From: Sphingomonas sp. PAMC26645
GTDB lineage: Bacteria > Pseudomonadota > Alphaproteobacteria > Sphingomonadales > Sphingomonadaceae
Direction of reading: 5' to 3'
Length of the DNA stretch: 64,000 bases
Assembly: GCF_004795835.1 (NCBI RefSeq)
Contig: NZ_CP039249.1
Coordinates: 3,137,001-3,201,000 of the forward strand
This document shows, piece after piece, positions 18,712-28,458 of the stretch. Position numbers and translations under genes: made by a program. How positions within the stretch are numbered: the stretch's first letter is position 1; each line of letters opens with the position of its first letter. The notes under the pieces are model-generated. The model did not search any database, was not told the DNA's origin, and worked only from the letters and a program-made list of their open reading frames with translations.

Positions 18712-21120
18712 ATGACCGACGCAAGTATGGAAACACCGCCGCTCTCCCCGCAGGAAGGCGAGCTGCTCAATCGCTATTGGCATGCCGCCAACTATCTGTC
18801 CGTCGGTCAGATCTATCTTATGGACAATCCTCTGCTGCGCGAACCACTGCGCAAGGAGGACGTCAAACCGCGGCTGCTCGGCCATTGGGGGACCACGCCG
18901 GGCCTCAATTTCATCTACGTCCACCTGAACCGCATGATCAGGCAACGCGACCTGGACATCCTGTACATATGCGGACCCGGCCATGGCGGCCCCGGCATGG
19001 TCGCCAACACCTGGCTCGAGGGATCTTACACCGACATCTATCCGGCGATCACTCAGGACGCGTCGGGGATGAAGGAACTGTTCCGGCAGTTCTCCTTTCC
19101 GGGCGGGATCCCGAGCCATGCGGCTCCTGAGACTCCGGGTTCGATCCACGAAGGCGGCGAACTCGGCTATTCGCTCGTCCACGCCTACGGGGCCGCGTTC
19201 GACAATCCCGATCTCGTGGTCGCCTGCGTGATCGGCGATGGCGAGGCGGAGACCGGGCCCTTGGCCGCGTCTTGGCACAGCAACAAGTTCCTTAATCCAC
19301 TTCACGATGGCGCGGTGCTGCCCATCCTCCATCTCAACGGCTACAAGATCGCGGGCCCGACGATCCTGGGTCGGATGGACGACGCGACGATCACCAAGCT
19401 GTTCGAAGGCTTCGGCTATGCGCCCTTGTTCGTGGAGGGCGACGAACCCGCACTGATGCATCCTCAGATGGCAGCCACGCTCGCCGAAGCGCTGGACCGC
19501 ATCGCACGCATCCAGATTAACGCGCGGACGAACGGCGTGACCTCGCTGCCGAACTGGCCGATGATCGTGATGCGCAGCCCAAAGGGCTGGACCGGTCCGA
19601 AATTCGTGGACGGCAAGAAGGTCGAAGGCTTCTGGCGAGCGCATCAGGTCCCGATCGCCGAGGCGAGGGAGAACGACGCTCACCGCGAGTTGCTCGAGAA
19701 CTGGATGCGGAGCTACCAGCCGGACACTTTGTTCGATCAGGACGGCAGGCTCGTAGCCGAACTCGCGGCTTTGGCGCCTAGAGGCGACAAGCGGATGGGG
19801 TCGTCCCCCTATGCAAACGGAGGACGGCTGCGCTCGGCGCTGAAGCGGCCCGACTGGCGCGATCATGCGATCGACGTGCCTGCGCCGGGCGGAACGATCG
19901 GCGAGGCGACCCGGACCTTGGGTCATTATCTCACCGATGTGTTGACCTTGAACGCCAAGACCCGGAACTTCCGGATCATGGGCCCCGACGAAACCAGCTC
20001 GAATCGTCTCGACGCGGTCTTCGACGTGACGACGCGCATGTGGATGGAGCCGGTGCTGTCATACGACGAAGGACTTGGTCGGGACGGTCGGGTGATGGAG
20101 GTGCTGTCCGAGCATCTCTGCCAGGGCTGGCTCGAGGGCTATCTCCTGACCGGCCGCCACGGCCTCTTCAACTGCTACGAGGCATTCGTCCACATCGTGG
20201 ACTCGATGTTCAACCAGCATGCGAAGTGGTTGAAGAAGTCGCGCGAGCTCAACTGGCGTCGATCCATCGGATCATTCAACTATCTGCTGTCCAGCCACGT
20301 ATGGCGCCAGGACCACAACGGCTTCAGCCATCAGGATCCCGGCTTCATTGACCACGTCGTCAACAAGAAGGCCGACGTGGTACGCGTCTATCTGCCTCCG
20401 GACGCGAACACGCTGTTGCGCACGATCGACCACTGCCTCGGCACGTACGACCGGATCAACGTCGTGGTGGCCGGCAAACAGCCGGCTCCGCAGTGGCTGA
20501 CGGCGGACGAAGCCGAGATCCACTGCGCGGCGGGTCTGGGGATCTGGAGCTGGGCCGGTACGGACGTCGACGGTGCGGAACCCGACGTCGTCATGGCGTG
20601 CGCCGGCGACGTTCCCACGATCGAGACGCTCGCCGCCGTCGATCTGCTGCGCAGGCATCTGCCCGACCTCAGGATACGCGTCGTCAACGTCGTCGACCTG
20701 ATGACCCTGCAACCGCACGAGGAGCATCCCCATGGGCTCGTCGATGCCGACTTCGATGCGATATTCACGCGGGATAGGCCGGTGATCTTCGCCTACCACG
20801 GCTACCCGTATCTCATCCATCGACTGACGTACCGACGCACGAACCATCACAACGTCCACGCCCGCGGATTCCTCGAGGAAGGCACCACCACCACGCCGTT
20901 CGACATGGTGGTGCGCAACAAGCTCGACCGTTTCCACCTGGCGATGGACGTCATCGATCGCGTGCCAGGGCTGTCGGGAACGGCAGCGCATGCCAAGCAG
21001 GCGTTCCGCGACAAGCTGATCGAGCATCACGGCTACGTGACAACTTACGGGGAGGACATGCCGGAGATCCGGGACTGGGGCTGGCCGACCGAGACCGCTG
21101 TGGAGAAGGGCGGTGACTGA
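18712..21120 (+). CDS. xfp: Phosphoketolase (xylulose/fructose 6-phosphate)
   Basis: 802 residues from the ATG at 18712, preceded by AAGGA 7 bases upstream; the open frame continues to 18562 but overlaps the aldolase. Diagnostic motifs: [19 protein letters not shown], the thiamine diphosphate motif [22 protein letters not shown] and [12 protein letters not shown]. It cleaves xylulose 5-phosphate (and commonly fructose 6-phosphate) with phosphate to acetyl phosphate plus glyceraldehyde 3-phosphate or erythrose 4-phosphate. Acetate kinase follows with an 8-base overlap, so acetyl phosphate is converted to acetate with ATP gain. Confidence 0.96.
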   Translation: MTDASMETPPLSPQEGELLNRYWHAANYLSVGQIYLMDNPLLREPLRKEDVKPRLLGHWGTTPGLNFIYVHLNRMIRQRDLDILYICGPGHGGPGMVANTWLEGSYTDIYPAITQDASGMKELFRQFSFPGGIPSHAAPETPGSIHEGGELGYSLVHAYGAAFDNPDLVVACVIGDGEAETGPLAASWHSNKFLNPLHDGAVLPILHLNGYKIAGPTILGRMDDATITKLFEGFGYAPLFVEGDEPALMHPQMAATLAEALDRIARIQINARTNGVTSLPNWPMIVMRSPKGWTGPKFVDGKKVEGFWRAHQVPIAEARENDAHRELLENWMRSYQPDTLFDQDGRLVAELAALAPRGDKRMGSSPYANGGRLRSALKRPDWRDHAIDVPAPGGTIGEATRTLGHYLTDVLTLNAKTRNFRIMGPDETSSNRLDAVFDVTTRMWMEPVLSYDEGLGRDGRVMEVLSEHLCQGWLEGYLLTGRHGLFNCYEAFVHIVDSMFNQHAKWLKKSRELNWRRSIGSFNYLLSSHVWRQDHNGFSHQDPGFIDHVVNKKADVVRVYLPPDANTLLRTIDHCLGTYDRINVVVAGKQPAPQWLTADEAEIHCAAGLGIWSWAGTDVDGAEPDVVMACAGDVPTIETLAAVDLLRRHLPDLRIRVVNVVDLMTLQPHEEHPHGLVDADFDAIFTRDRPVIFAYHGYPYLIHRLTYRRTNHHNVHARGFLEEGTTTTPFDMVVRNKLDRFHLAMDVIDRVPGLSGTAAHAKQAFRDKLIEHHGYVTTYGEDMPEIRDWGWPTETAVEKGGD

Positions 21121-22306
21121 CGCCGGCGGATCGGCGGTCCTGGCGTTGAACGCCGGGTCGTCGAGCGTGAAGTTCGCGCTGTTCGGCTCCTCCGACCGAG
21201 CGACGTTGCCGGTCGCTACATTGAGGGGAAGCCTCACCGGCGAGGACACCGGCACGCCGCATTTCCGGGTCTCGGACGCGACGGGTGCCGTCCTCGTCGA
21301 CGAACGGTGGCGGAATGACGGAACCGCTGCCTGGACGGAGCGGCTGATAGGCTGGATCGAGGAGCATCTCGGCGACGCCGCGCTGATCGGGGTAGGTCAC
21401 CGCGTGGTCCATGGCGGCCGAGACTTCGTCGATCCTGTCCGGATCGACGACGAGGTCCTCCTCCGCCTCGACGCACTGACGCCCCTGGCTCCGCTGCATC
21501 AGCCCGCCAGCTTGGCACCGATCCGCCAGCTTCGCCAATCGCGCCCCGACCTGCCGCAGTTCGCGTGCTTCGACACCGCCTTCCACCATGGACTACTTCC
21601 CCCGGTCAGCCGCTACCCCCTCCCCCGTGCGCTGGAGGAGGACGGAATACGCCGCTACGGGTTCCACGGCCTTTCCTACGAGGCCATCGCGGCCAAGCTC
21701 CGGAGAGGGGGGCGATGCGCGCCGGACGAGCGCGTGATCGTCGCCCATCTTGGAAGCGGAGCGAGCCTGTGCGCCATGCGGAACCTCGCGAGCGTCGATA
21801 CGACCATGGGGTTCACCGCTCTCGACGGCGTGATGATGGGTACGCGCCCCGGTACCCTGGACCCCGGCATCCTGCTGTATCTGATGCAGGCGAAGGGCTA
21901 CGACGCCTCGCGGATCGAACATCTGCTGTATCATGAAAGCGGCCTGCTCGGCGTCTCCGGCATATCTTCGGACGTCGAGACGCTGCTCGCTTCGGATGCG
22001 CCGGAAGCGCGCGAGGCGCTCGATCTGTTCGCGTTCCTGATCGCCCGCCAGGCGGCAGCGCTGATGGTCACTCTTGGGGGAGTCGATCGGTTCGTGTTCA
22101 CCGGTGGGGTCGGGGAGCATGCTTGGCAGATACGGCGATCGGTCATCGGATGGCTCGGCTGGACCGGTTGCGCGACCGACGAAGAGGCGAACCGATCTAA
22201 CAAACCGGTCATATCGCCGGAAGGCGGAGGAATTTCGGTCGAGACAATGGAAACCGACGAGGAGGCCATCATCGCCGGACATGCCATCGCATGCCTGAAC
22301 GCCTAG
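21113..22306 (+). CDS. ackA: Acetate kinase
   Basis: 397 residues from a GTG at 21113 that overlaps the phosphoketolase stop by 8 bases. ASKHA-fold motifs: [15 protein letters not shown] at the N-terminus, [45 protein letters not shown] and [10 protein letters not shown]. Transfers phosphate from acetyl phosphate to ADP. Together with the upstream gene it makes the classic phosphoketolase-acetate kinase pair. Confidence 0.96.
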   Translation: MTDAGGSAVLALNAGSSSVKFALFGSSDRATLPVATLRGSLTGEDTGTPHFRVSDATGAVLVDERWRNDGTAAWTERLIGWIEEHLGDAALIGVGHRVVHGGRDFVDPVRIDDEVLLRLDALTPLAPLHQPASLAPIRQLRQSRPDLPQFACFDTAFHHGLLPPVSRYPLPRALEEDGIRRYGFHGLSYEAIAAKLRRGGRCAPDERVIVAHLGSGASLCAMRNLASVDTTMGFTALDGVMMGTRPGTLDPGILLYLMQAKGYDASRIEHLLYHESGLLGVSGISSDVETLLASDAPEAREALDLFAFLIARQAAALMVTLGGVDRFVFTGGVGEHAWQIRRSVIGWLGWTGCATDEEANRSNKPVISPEGGGISVETMETDEEAIIAGHAIACLNA

Positions 22307-23012
22307 CGCGTTTCGCGATCGGCGCAGCGAAGTTCATCATTGACCGGACCAGCGTCCAAACCGTGCGTCAGCAGACGAACACTCGCAGGCGGTTTAGCTG
22401 CCACCTTTCGGGAAACACCCTTCGACAGACGATGACTACGATCCACGGCATGGTCTCGGGATGGCAGCACATGGCGTGGCCCCCCTCCCCTCCTTGAAGT
22501 CACCGAGGGCAACCGAGCTTCGGTTGCGCCTATCGAAACCAACGTATGATTGCAGCAGTCCGGCTCTTGCGGTCTGTAGGTCGTGGTGGCGACGACCGGA
22601 CCGGGATGGAAACGTCCATGAACAAAGTGGGTGCGCAGCGAGGATACGGCGGAATTCTGAAAATACGATCACATGGTCGGATCGAAACTCGGTGACTTAC
22701 GTCATCGCCTGCACACGGCCGCGATCGTGGCGAATATTCCGACAGCGGTGTTGTCGATCGATGGACTTCCCTTTGCACGGCTTAGGCTAGCATGGCTCGC
22801 GGCAGCGGCCGTCGAGGTGAGTGCAGATCGTCCGATCGCCGACCATTCATCGGTGCCGGGGATCTGCGTCTGCGTGGAGCGTACGCGGAGGGATCGGACG
22901 GCCGTGTCGACCGACCGTCCTTGTTCGGCAGCTCCTGCCACCGGTCGCGTTCCCCGTTTGGGATCCGACGCAACCCGTAGCTTCCGCAATTCGCGGTCCT
23001 ACATTCGCATAG
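22307..23012. other. 706-base intergenic region
   Basis: No convincing gene on either strand; frames here are GC-driven and lack ribosome sites. It must carry the promoter of the ECF sigma gene. At 22536-22550, AAAC-CAAC-GTATGAT resembles one side of the palindromic element at 28313. The longer open frame entering the anti-sigma gene from here is an artefact. Confidence 0.4.
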
Positions 23013-23516
23013 ATGGAGCGGCTGTTGAACCTGGAGGACCATATCCCCGCCCTGCGTCGCTACGCGTTCGCCCTCCTGCGCGGTCGCGACGATGCGGACG
23101 ACCTGGTTCAAGGCAGCCTGTTGCGGGCGATCGACGGCATGGAAAACCGGCGTGGAACGGGAGACCTCCGCCCCTGGCTGTTTTCGATCATGCACAATCT
23201 CTTCGTGAACCAATGGCGCCGTCGGCGCGTGCTCGGAGCCGTCATGGTCGATCATCCGGATGCCGATGTAGCCGTAGCGGCGGATCAGGACGCCGGTATC
23301 GAGTTGCACGACGTTCTTCGCCGCCTAGACCGACTACCAGACGACCAGCGGGCGGTGTTGCTTCTGGTAGCGGTGGAAGGTCTGGATTACGCCAGCGCGG
23401 CATCGACGCTCGGCATCCCGATCGGAACCGTCATGTCACGCCTCAGCCGGGCGCGCGACAGGCTCCGCGACGCGCCACCTTCCGATGCCAAGAGCGTTCC
23501 GGGGTGGAGGCCATGA
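23013..23516 (+). CDS. ECF RNA polymerase sigma factor
   Basis: 167 residues. Region 2 covers about residues 8-75 (LRRYAFALLRGRDDADDLVQ, RPWLFSIMHNLFVNQWRRRR) and region 4 about 95-160 (RLPDDQRAVLLLVAVEGLDY, IPIGTVMSRLSRARDRLR). No extra domains. The stop overlaps the start of the anti-sigma gene by 4 bases (ATGA), which ties their translation. It would direct polymerase to a small stress regulon; the promoter motif was not identified here. Confidence 0.93.
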   Translation: MERLLNLEDHIPALRRYAFALLRGRDDADDLVQGSLLRAIDGMENRRGTGDLRPWLFSIMHNLFVNQWRRRRVLGAVMVDHPDADVAVAADQDAGIELHDVLRRLDRLPDDQRAVLLLVAVEGLDYASAASTLGIPIGTVMSRLSRARDRLRDAPPSDAKSVPGWRP

Positions 23517-24292
23517 CGGAGGAGGATGACAGCGTCGGGGACGATGTTCTCCATGCCTACGTCGACGGCCTGCTGGATGCTCGATCATCGGCGCGGGTGG
23601 ACCGACATCTCGCGAACAACCCGGAAGCTGCCGCTCGGGTCGGCGCCTGGCAGGCGGACACGTTCGCCCTGCGACGCGCGCTCGCCCACAAGGCAGCGGA
23701 GCCAGTCCCGGATGCGCTCTCGCCGGGAAGGCTCTCTCCTCCTCGGCGTGGTCGTCGCTCGTCCGGACAAGCCATCGCCGCTGGCATCGCAGCGGCCTTC
23801 CTGTCGGGAACCGGCGTCGGCTGGCTCGGACGGGGGCCATCGGAACCGCATGGCCTCGCCTCCCTTGGGCAGCAGGCCGCCGTAGCGCAGCGGGTGTTCG
23901 AGCATGATCCCCATGCACTTGATAGGGTGAACGGCGCTCCGGTGCTGCGCGTGGGGTTCGACGCGACCGATCGGGGCCGGGTCGTGCCGGCTCCGGATCT
24001 TCGGACGGCCGGCTACGACCTGCTGGGCGGCCGCGTGATCCCGACCAAGCAGGGATCGGCCGCGCTCTTCATCTACAGGAACCATGAGAATCAACGGATC
24101 GGCGTGATGGTTCGGTTGATGATCGGCATCGACACGGATGCAGCGATGAGACCGGTGCCCGTGGACGGGGCGACGGGATATGCCTGGTCGCGACGCGGCG
24201 TCGGGTTCAGCGTCGTATCCGGGCAGGACGAAACCAGGCTGCACGACATCGCGGAGGTCGTGCGGAAGAGAACCACGGGCGAAGGCTCATAG
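23513..24292 (+). CDS. Membrane anti-sigma factor
   Basis: 259 residues. The N-terminal helical anti-sigma domain starts DDVLHAYVDGLLDARSSARV and lacks the HxxxCxxC zinc motif of ZAS-type factors. One membrane helix lies near residues 84-105 (AIAAGIAAAFLSGTGVGWLG). The ~150-residue periplasmic part includes GYDLLGGRVIPTKQGSAALF and VDGATGYAWSRRGVGFSVV, typical of transmembrane transcription regulators in alphaproteobacteria. It should hold the ECF sigma factor at the membrane until an envelope signal releases it. Confidence 0.88.
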   Translation: MTEEDDSVGDDVLHAYVDGLLDARSSARVDRHLANNPEAAARVGAWQADTFALRRALAHKAAEPVPDALSPGRLSPPRRGRRSSGQAIAAGIAAAFLSGTGVGWLGRGPSEPHGLASLGQQAAVAQRVFEHDPHALDRVNGAPVLRVGFDATDRGRVVPAPDLRTAGYDLLGGRVIPTKQGSAALFIYRNHENQRIGVMVRLMIGIDTDAAMRPVPVDGATGYAWSRRGVGFSVVSGQDETRLHDIAEVVRKRTTGEGS

Positions 24293-24390
24293 GTACGCCT
24301 GCAGAATATTTGCGCCGATGTGGAATAACGGCCGCGCTCGGGTGTCTGATGTCGGAGAGACAGGTTCCACCGCATCGGAGATGCCCCGCC

Positions 24391-25188
24391 ATGACCTACG
24401 ATGATCAGGAAATACCAGTAAGCATGAGCCGCCGAGCGTTCGGCTCGCTAGCTGGTTTGGCCGCTGCGGGTCTGGCCGTGCCGGGGATTGCGGGAGCCGC
24501 GCCTCTTGCGACGGCAGACAACGTGGTCCTCGTCCATGGGCTCTTCGCCGATGGATCGAGCTGGTCCGAAGTGATTCCGCTCCTTCAGGCAAGGGGTCTG
24601 AACGTCACGTCCGTGCAGAACCCCCTCACCACTCTGGAGGATGCCGTCGCGGAGACGCGCAAGGTGCTCGCCCGCCAGAATGGACTGACCGTCCTCGTAG
24701 GCCACTCCTTCTCCGGGATGATCGTTTCCGAAGCGGGGGTCGACCCGGGCGTTTCGGCCGTCGTCTATGTCGCCGCACGTGCACCGGACGCAGGAGAGGA
24801 CTACGCGGCGCTTGCCAAGCGGTTTCCGACGCCGCCCGCCTCGGCCGGGATCGTCTTCGACGGTGACGAAGGGCGCCTCACCGAAGAAGCGTTCCTTCGC
24901 GATTTCGGAGGGGATCTTCCGCCAGCAAGAGCAAGGGCGCTGTACGCCGTCCAGCAGCCGTTCCACAAAGCGCTTCTGACGGGCAAGACGACGCAGGCGG
25001 CTTGGCGTTCGAAGCCCAGCTTCTACGCGGTTTCAACGGATGACCGGACGATCAACCCCGATCTGGAGCGCTACATGGCCAAACGGATGGGCGCGAAGAC
25101 CATCGAACTGAAAGCGAGCCATCTTTCTCTTATTTCGCACCCCAAGGAGATCGCCAAGCTCGTTCTCGAAGCTTCCGGGCGGAAATAA
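24391..25188 (+). CDS. Exported alpha/beta hydrolase
   Basis: 265 residues from the ATG at 24391 (an ATG at 24424 would start directly at the Tat region). Signal SRRAFGSLAGLAAAGLAVPG suggests Tat export. The hydrolase core has the oxyanion motif LVHGLFADGSSW, nucleophile Ser in VGHSFSGMI and the catalytic His in SHLSLISHP. It resembles the small salicylate-esterase/HNL-like group. Its start is 98 bases after the anti-sigma gene, so it may belong to that sigma factor's regulon. Substrate unknown. Confidence 0.88.
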   Translation: MTYDDQEIPVSMSRRAFGSLAGLAAAGLAVPGIAGAAPLATADNVVLVHGLFADGSSWSEVIPLLQARGLNVTSVQNPLTTLEDAVAETRKVLARQNGLTVLVGHSFSGMIVSEAGVDPGVSAVVYVAARAPDAGEDYAALAKRFPTPPASAGIVFDGDEGRLTEEAFLRDFGGDLPPARARALYAVQQPFHKALLTGKTTQAAWRSKPSFYAVSTDDRTINPDLERYMAKRMGAKTIELKASHLSLISHPKEIAKLVLEASGRK

Positions 25189-25197
25189 TTCTGTCTG

Positions 25198-25232
25198 TGC
25201 CGTCCAGCAGCCGATTGCGCTGCCGGACGGCA
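25198..25232 (+). terminator. Strong hairpin after the alpha/beta hydrolase
   Basis: TGCCGTCC-a-GCAGC pairs with GCTGC-c-GGACGGCA around a 7-base loop, a 13-bp stem with a single internal mismatch, starting 9 bases after the stop codon. No T run follows, so termination may depend on Rho or the hairpin may protect the 3' end. Confidence 0.55.
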
Positions 25233-25511
25233 CCACGGCACCTTCGCACGGATCCGCTCGCCGGCCGCAGGATCTTGCGTGCCGAGACATTCCCGAAATC
25301 GGCATTTGGATCGAACTCGCAATGAGCGCTCGATCAGGTGGAAGTGGGAGCTTCATGTTCGGACTGACACATTGCAGCCTCGCGGTATGCCAGCCGGATT
25401 AGTGATGACCATCGCTCGCAAATGGGCGCTTGCCGCCTCCAGTTCTTCCCTAGTCACGCACTCATTCATTCACGCATCGTTGGATCGCTATCGCTCCGCC
25501 CGAGGATTTCG
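25233..25511. other. Intergenic region, no gene seen
   Basis: About 280 bases between the hairpin and the end of the leftward CGNR regulator gene. Nothing recognised. Confidence 0.4.
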
Positions 25512-26045
25512 TTAGACAACGTCCTGCGTCGGGGGGGCAGCCTTCCCCCGGTGCCGCCGCATCTTGTTGCGGCTCCCGCAGAGCTCCATCGAGCACCAGA
25601 TCTTGCTGCCGTTCTTCGAGGCATCGAAGAAGGAAGCCCGGCATGCCGGGTCCCGACATAGTTTGAAGCGGGGCCATGCGCACGTCGTCATCGCCTGGAT
25701 GGCGATCTGAAGAACATGCCCGACGGCGTCGCCTGGACCGGCATGCATTCGAACGCCATCCGCCGTGATTCTTGGCCTCAGCGCGTGTTGCTCGATCGCA
25801 TGGTTGAGCGTGGTCATGGCCTTCGAAACATCCGCAGAAGCTGTGATGCCGTTGTTCGATGCCTCAAGCTGGCGAAGCGCCCTCTGGACCTCGCCAGCTT
25901 CCTTGAAACTCGCCTCCGCAGCATGGCTGTCGAAGCGTCGCTGCTCTGACCATTTCCGCCACGCTGCGGTCGTATCGAAGTCGCACCACAGGAAGGATTC
26001 GAGGTCGCGCAGTTCGGTCGGGGTTCCTTCGCGATGTTCGGGCAT
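25512..26045 (-). CDS. CGNR zinc-finger (ABATE-domain) regulator
   Basis: 177 residues from the ATG at 26045, preceded by AGGGA; the frame can extend to 26093. The N-terminal ABATE-type helical domain includes LRDLESFLWCDFDTTAAWRKW and LNHAIEQHALRPRI. The C-terminal finger is CRDPACRASFFDASKNGSKIW then CSMELCGSRNKMRRHR: four zinc cysteines, with CGSR instead of CGNR. These proteins are DNA-binding stress or catabolic regulators. It is divergent from the epoxide hydrolase gene across a 70-base promoter gap with TTACC/GGTAA repeats, so it probably controls both. Confidence 0.85.
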   Translation of the reverse strand: MPEHREGTPTELRDLESFLWCDFDTTAAWRKWSEQRRFDSHAAEASFKEAGEVQRALRQLEASNNGITASADVSKAMTTLNHAIEQHALRPRITADGVRMHAGPGDAVGHVLQIAIQAMTTCAWPRFKLCRDPACRASFFDASKNGSKIWCSMELCGSRNKMRRHRGKAAPPTQDVV

Positions 26046-26061
26046 TCCTGTTCCCTTGATG

Positions 26062-26114
26062 TTACCGGTAAAGACATATAGGAGGTAACGCATGGCGTCT
26101 ACATCGACCTTACC
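26062..26114. promoter_or_regulatory. Repeated TTACC/GGTAA operator in the divergent gap
   Basis: A perfect 10-bp palindrome TTACCGGTAA at 26062-26071 is followed by GGTAAC at 26084-26089 and TTACC at 26110-26114. Three copies of the half-site in 53 bases between the CGNR regulator and epoxide hydrolase genes suggest an operator, most simply for the CGNR protein itself. Confidence 0.45.
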
Positions 26115-26121
26115 GTGTTAA
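26092..26121 (+). CDS. Nine-codon leader ORF, or displaced N-terminus of the epoxide hydrolase
   Basis: The best ribosome site in the area (AGGAGGT) lies 6 bases before the ATG at 26092, which opens only MASTSTLPC before TAA. The stop overlaps the GTG of the epoxide hydrolase in another frame. Joined by a one-base shift, MASTSTLP would supply the missing n-region of the hydrolase's twin-arginine signal. It is therefore either a coupling leader peptide or the sign of a frameshift. Confidence 0.4.
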   Translation: MASTSTLPC

Positions 26122-27305
26122 CGCGCCGTGACGCCATCGGCCTGCTCGCCGCAGCAGGGATCGCAGGTGCGGGAGAAGCAAGGAGAGCAGGCATGATCGT
26201 ACCATTCGAGATACCGTTCGATCAGGACATGACGGATGATCTCCGCCGTCGACTTGCATCCGTGCGATGGAACGACGCCGTGACGACGGACTGGAGTCAG
26301 GGAACGCAGAGCAGCTTTCTTGCCGCACTAATGGGACACTGGCGGGATCACTACGACTGGCGAGATCACTCGGCAGTCCTCAACCGGCTGCCACATCGTC
26401 GCGCGACGATCGATGGGTATGGCGTACACGCTCTGCATTTTCGCGGCCAAGGTGCCCGGCCCATCCCGTTGCTGCTGATGAACGGTTGGCCTTCCAGCTT
26501 CGTCGAATATCAGCGCCTCGTGCCGCTGCTCACTGCCGGCGATCCCTCGTTCGACATCGTAATTCCGACGCACCCAGGCTTCGGCTACTCGGACAAGCCT
26601 AGTCGTCCCTACCAGATCGAGCCGGCCGAACTCTACCCGAAGCTGATGACGGCACTGGGCTACGATCGTTTCTTCGTAGCCGGTACGGATGTCGGATCGG
26701 GTGTGGCGACGCGGATCGCGCTCCTCCATCCCGACCGCGTTCTCGCTCTTCACGTTTCCGCGGTCGCGCCCAAACCCGATCGAGCCGGCGATCGACCCGC
26801 GACCGAAGCCCAAGCGGACTATGCACGTCGAGCTGCGATCTGGAGCAAGGACGAAGGCGGGTATCAGGCGATCCAGAGCTCTAAGCCACAGACGCTCTCC
26901 TACGGCCTTGCCGACTCGCCGGTCGGACTGGCGAGCTGGATCGTAGAGAAGTTTCACGGCTGGACGGACTGCGGCGGGGATCTGCTCTCGGTCTGGCCGA
27001 TGGAGACGTTGATCGACAACCTGATGATCTACTGGGCGACCAACACGATCGGATCTTCGGTGCGATACTATTACGACGGCACGCGGCTTCGCCCACCGCT
27101 GAGGGCGGACGACTTCGTCCGTGCACCCACGGCAGTGGCGATGTGGCCGCAAGATCTCGCACTTGCCCCGCGCGAACTCGCCGAGCGCCTCTACAACGTC
27201 CGCCGCTACACCATCATGCCCAAGGGAGGACACTTTCCGGCTTGGGAAGCTCCTGATCTATACGCGGACGATCTTCGCTGCCACGCCATCGACAGCATAG
27301 CCTGA
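26115..27305 (+). CDS. Epoxide hydrolase-family alpha/beta hydrolase (EHN type)
   Basis: 396 residues from a GTG. The first 20 residues (LTRRDAIGLLAAAGIAGAG) are a twin-arginine signal with an unusually short n-region. The EHN N-terminal domain follows (VPFEIPFDQDMTDDLRRRLA), then the hydrolase core: LLMNGWPSSFVEY as oxyanion loop, nucleophile Asp in AGTDVGSGVATRIA, and the catalytic His in MPKGGHFPAWEAP. It would open epoxides to diols, in the periplasm if the signal works. The frame problem at the start may lower expression. Confidence 0.87.
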   Translation: MLTRRDAIGLLAAAGIAGAGEARRAGMIVPFEIPFDQDMTDDLRRRLASVRWNDAVTTDWSQGTQSSFLAALMGHWRDHYDWRDHSAVLNRLPHRRATIDGYGVHALHFRGQGARPIPLLLMNGWPSSFVEYQRLVPLLTAGDPSFDIVIPTHPGFGYSDKPSRPYQIEPAELYPKLMTALGYDRFFVAGTDVGSGVATRIALLHPDRVLALHVSAVAPKPDRAGDRPATEAQADYARRAAIWSKDEGGYQAIQSSKPQTLSYGLADSPVGLASWIVEKFHGWTDCGGDLLSVWPMETLIDNLMIYWATNTIGSSVRYYYDGTRLRPPLRADDFVRAPTAVAMWPQDLALAPRELAERLYNVRRYTIMPKGGHFPAWEAPDLYADDLRCHAIDSIA

Positions 27306-27308
27306 TCG

Positions 27309-28086
27309 GTGGCAACGGTCGCCTCGTCTCGCCGGGCCTGCGCCGGTGCGCTTCGCCTGGGTCTCGTGTATGCCGCGCTTTATGCGGGGAACGGCATCGC
27401 GTCGCCCTACATGCCATCATGGTTCCGCGCCGTGGGCCTCAGCGGCGAACAGATCGGTCTGCTTCTTGCCGCGCCGATGCTCGCCCGCATCGTCACCGGG
27501 CCGGCGCTTGGCCTATGGGCCGACGGCTTCGCCTTGCGGCGCACGGCCGTCGTCCTTCTCCTGTTATCGGCGCTTGCCGCCTATTCGTCGATGGCGCTGC
27601 TCGATGGCTTTGCCGCGCTCGCAGTTGCGTGGTTCGTCGCGGCAACGGCGGTAAGCGCCTGTTCGCCGCTCATCGACGTGATCGTGCTTCGTCGCGCGAC
27701 GTCCGAGGGCTTCGCCTATGCCACGCCGAGGGGTCTGGGGTCCGCCGCCTATGTCGCCGGCAACATCGCGGCGGGCCTGGCGCTTGCGGAGTACGGGCCG
27801 CCCGTTGCTCTGCTCGGCACGGCTGCCATGGTTGCCCTAGCCGTCGTTGCGGCGCATTTCCTCCTTCCCAGGGATCTGACGGTCGAAAATGGGCCATCGG
27901 TCGCAACGCGTGCCCGCTCGGCTGGCGCAGCAGATCAACGGCGCCCTCGCTTCCGGTCTGCTTCTGGGCCTTGCGACGCTTGGATCAGGCACGCTTTACG
28001 AGGCCATCGGAGCAGCTGGATATTTGGGCATGGCCGCGTTGTCGTTCGTCGGTCTGGCGGGCGCGCTCGCTTTGCTGAGACGATAG
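27309..28086 (+). pseudogene. MFS transporter, internally deleted and frameshifted
   Basis: The first ~195 codons are a good MFS N-terminal half of the PPP/NupG type (GLVYAALYAGNGIASPYMPS, QIGLLLAAPMLARIVTGPALG, LADEYG-like helices to about 27890). The frame then loses meaning. A second frame from about 27916 to 28086 gives the last two helices (ARLAQQINGALASGLLLG, AAGYLGMAALSFVGL). About 130-150 residues covering helices 7-10 are missing. It begins 4 bases after the epoxide hydrolase stop, so it was once its operon partner, presumably for substrate uptake. Confidence 0.8.
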
Positions 28087-28458
28087 ATCGTTGCCGGATC
28101 AGCCTGGAGAGAACCTTAGCGCTGAGGCCAGACGGTATGACACTTCGCCTTCGTCTTTCCGAGCCCCCCGCCCGGAGGCGGCGAACGACAGACCGATCAT
28201 TCAACGTCGCTGCGACGAGCTTCACGTCCGTGGTTTCGTCGATGCTCATCCTGTGCGGCAGGCTGCTTCACTGTCCTTGCTACGTCTATCATGAAGCATT
28301 CCGCAACGCTGCGGGATCATACACAGGTATGGATGTGCGAGTTGCGGACCGTCGTTATTGCTCGTGCGAGCATTCGCTATCAGTCGGCGCCTGTTCGCTG
28401 AATATGCAATCACGAGGCGGGACCGCTCCCTGTTGCAAAACGCTAGAAAGGATCTGAC
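28087..28458. other. Intergenic region with palindromic element
   Basis: 372 bases after the broken transporter, with no gene. Contains the 20-bp element at 28313-28332 and the promoter of the next hydrolase. Confidence 0.45.
28313..28332. promoter_or_regulatory. 20-bp palindromic element, copy 1
   Basis: GGGATCATACACAGGTATGG, with core ATAC-ACAG-GTAT. It lies 127 bases before the epoxide hydrolase start. An identical 20-mer occurs in reverse at 29869-29888 and a 16/20 match at 32561-32580. The ATAC-N4-GTAT layout parallels the boxes bound by FixJ/TodT/StyR-type regulators (AAAC-N4-GTTT); the regulator at 40865 is a candidate binder. Confidence 0.6.

Noticed and set aside
18655..19926. Long minus-strand ORF inside phosphoketolase
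   Set aside because: Antisense shadow in a GC-rich gene; no family resemblance and the plus-strand enzyme is certain.
20272..21255. Minus-strand ORF over the end of phosphoketolase
   Set aside because: Rich in Arg, His and Val without motifs, typical antisense reading of GC-rich coding DNA.
22673..24292. 539-residue ORF ending with the anti-sigma factor
   Set aside because: Its first 280 codons overlap the ECF sigma gene in another frame; the ATG at 23513 with the 4-base overlap is the natural start.
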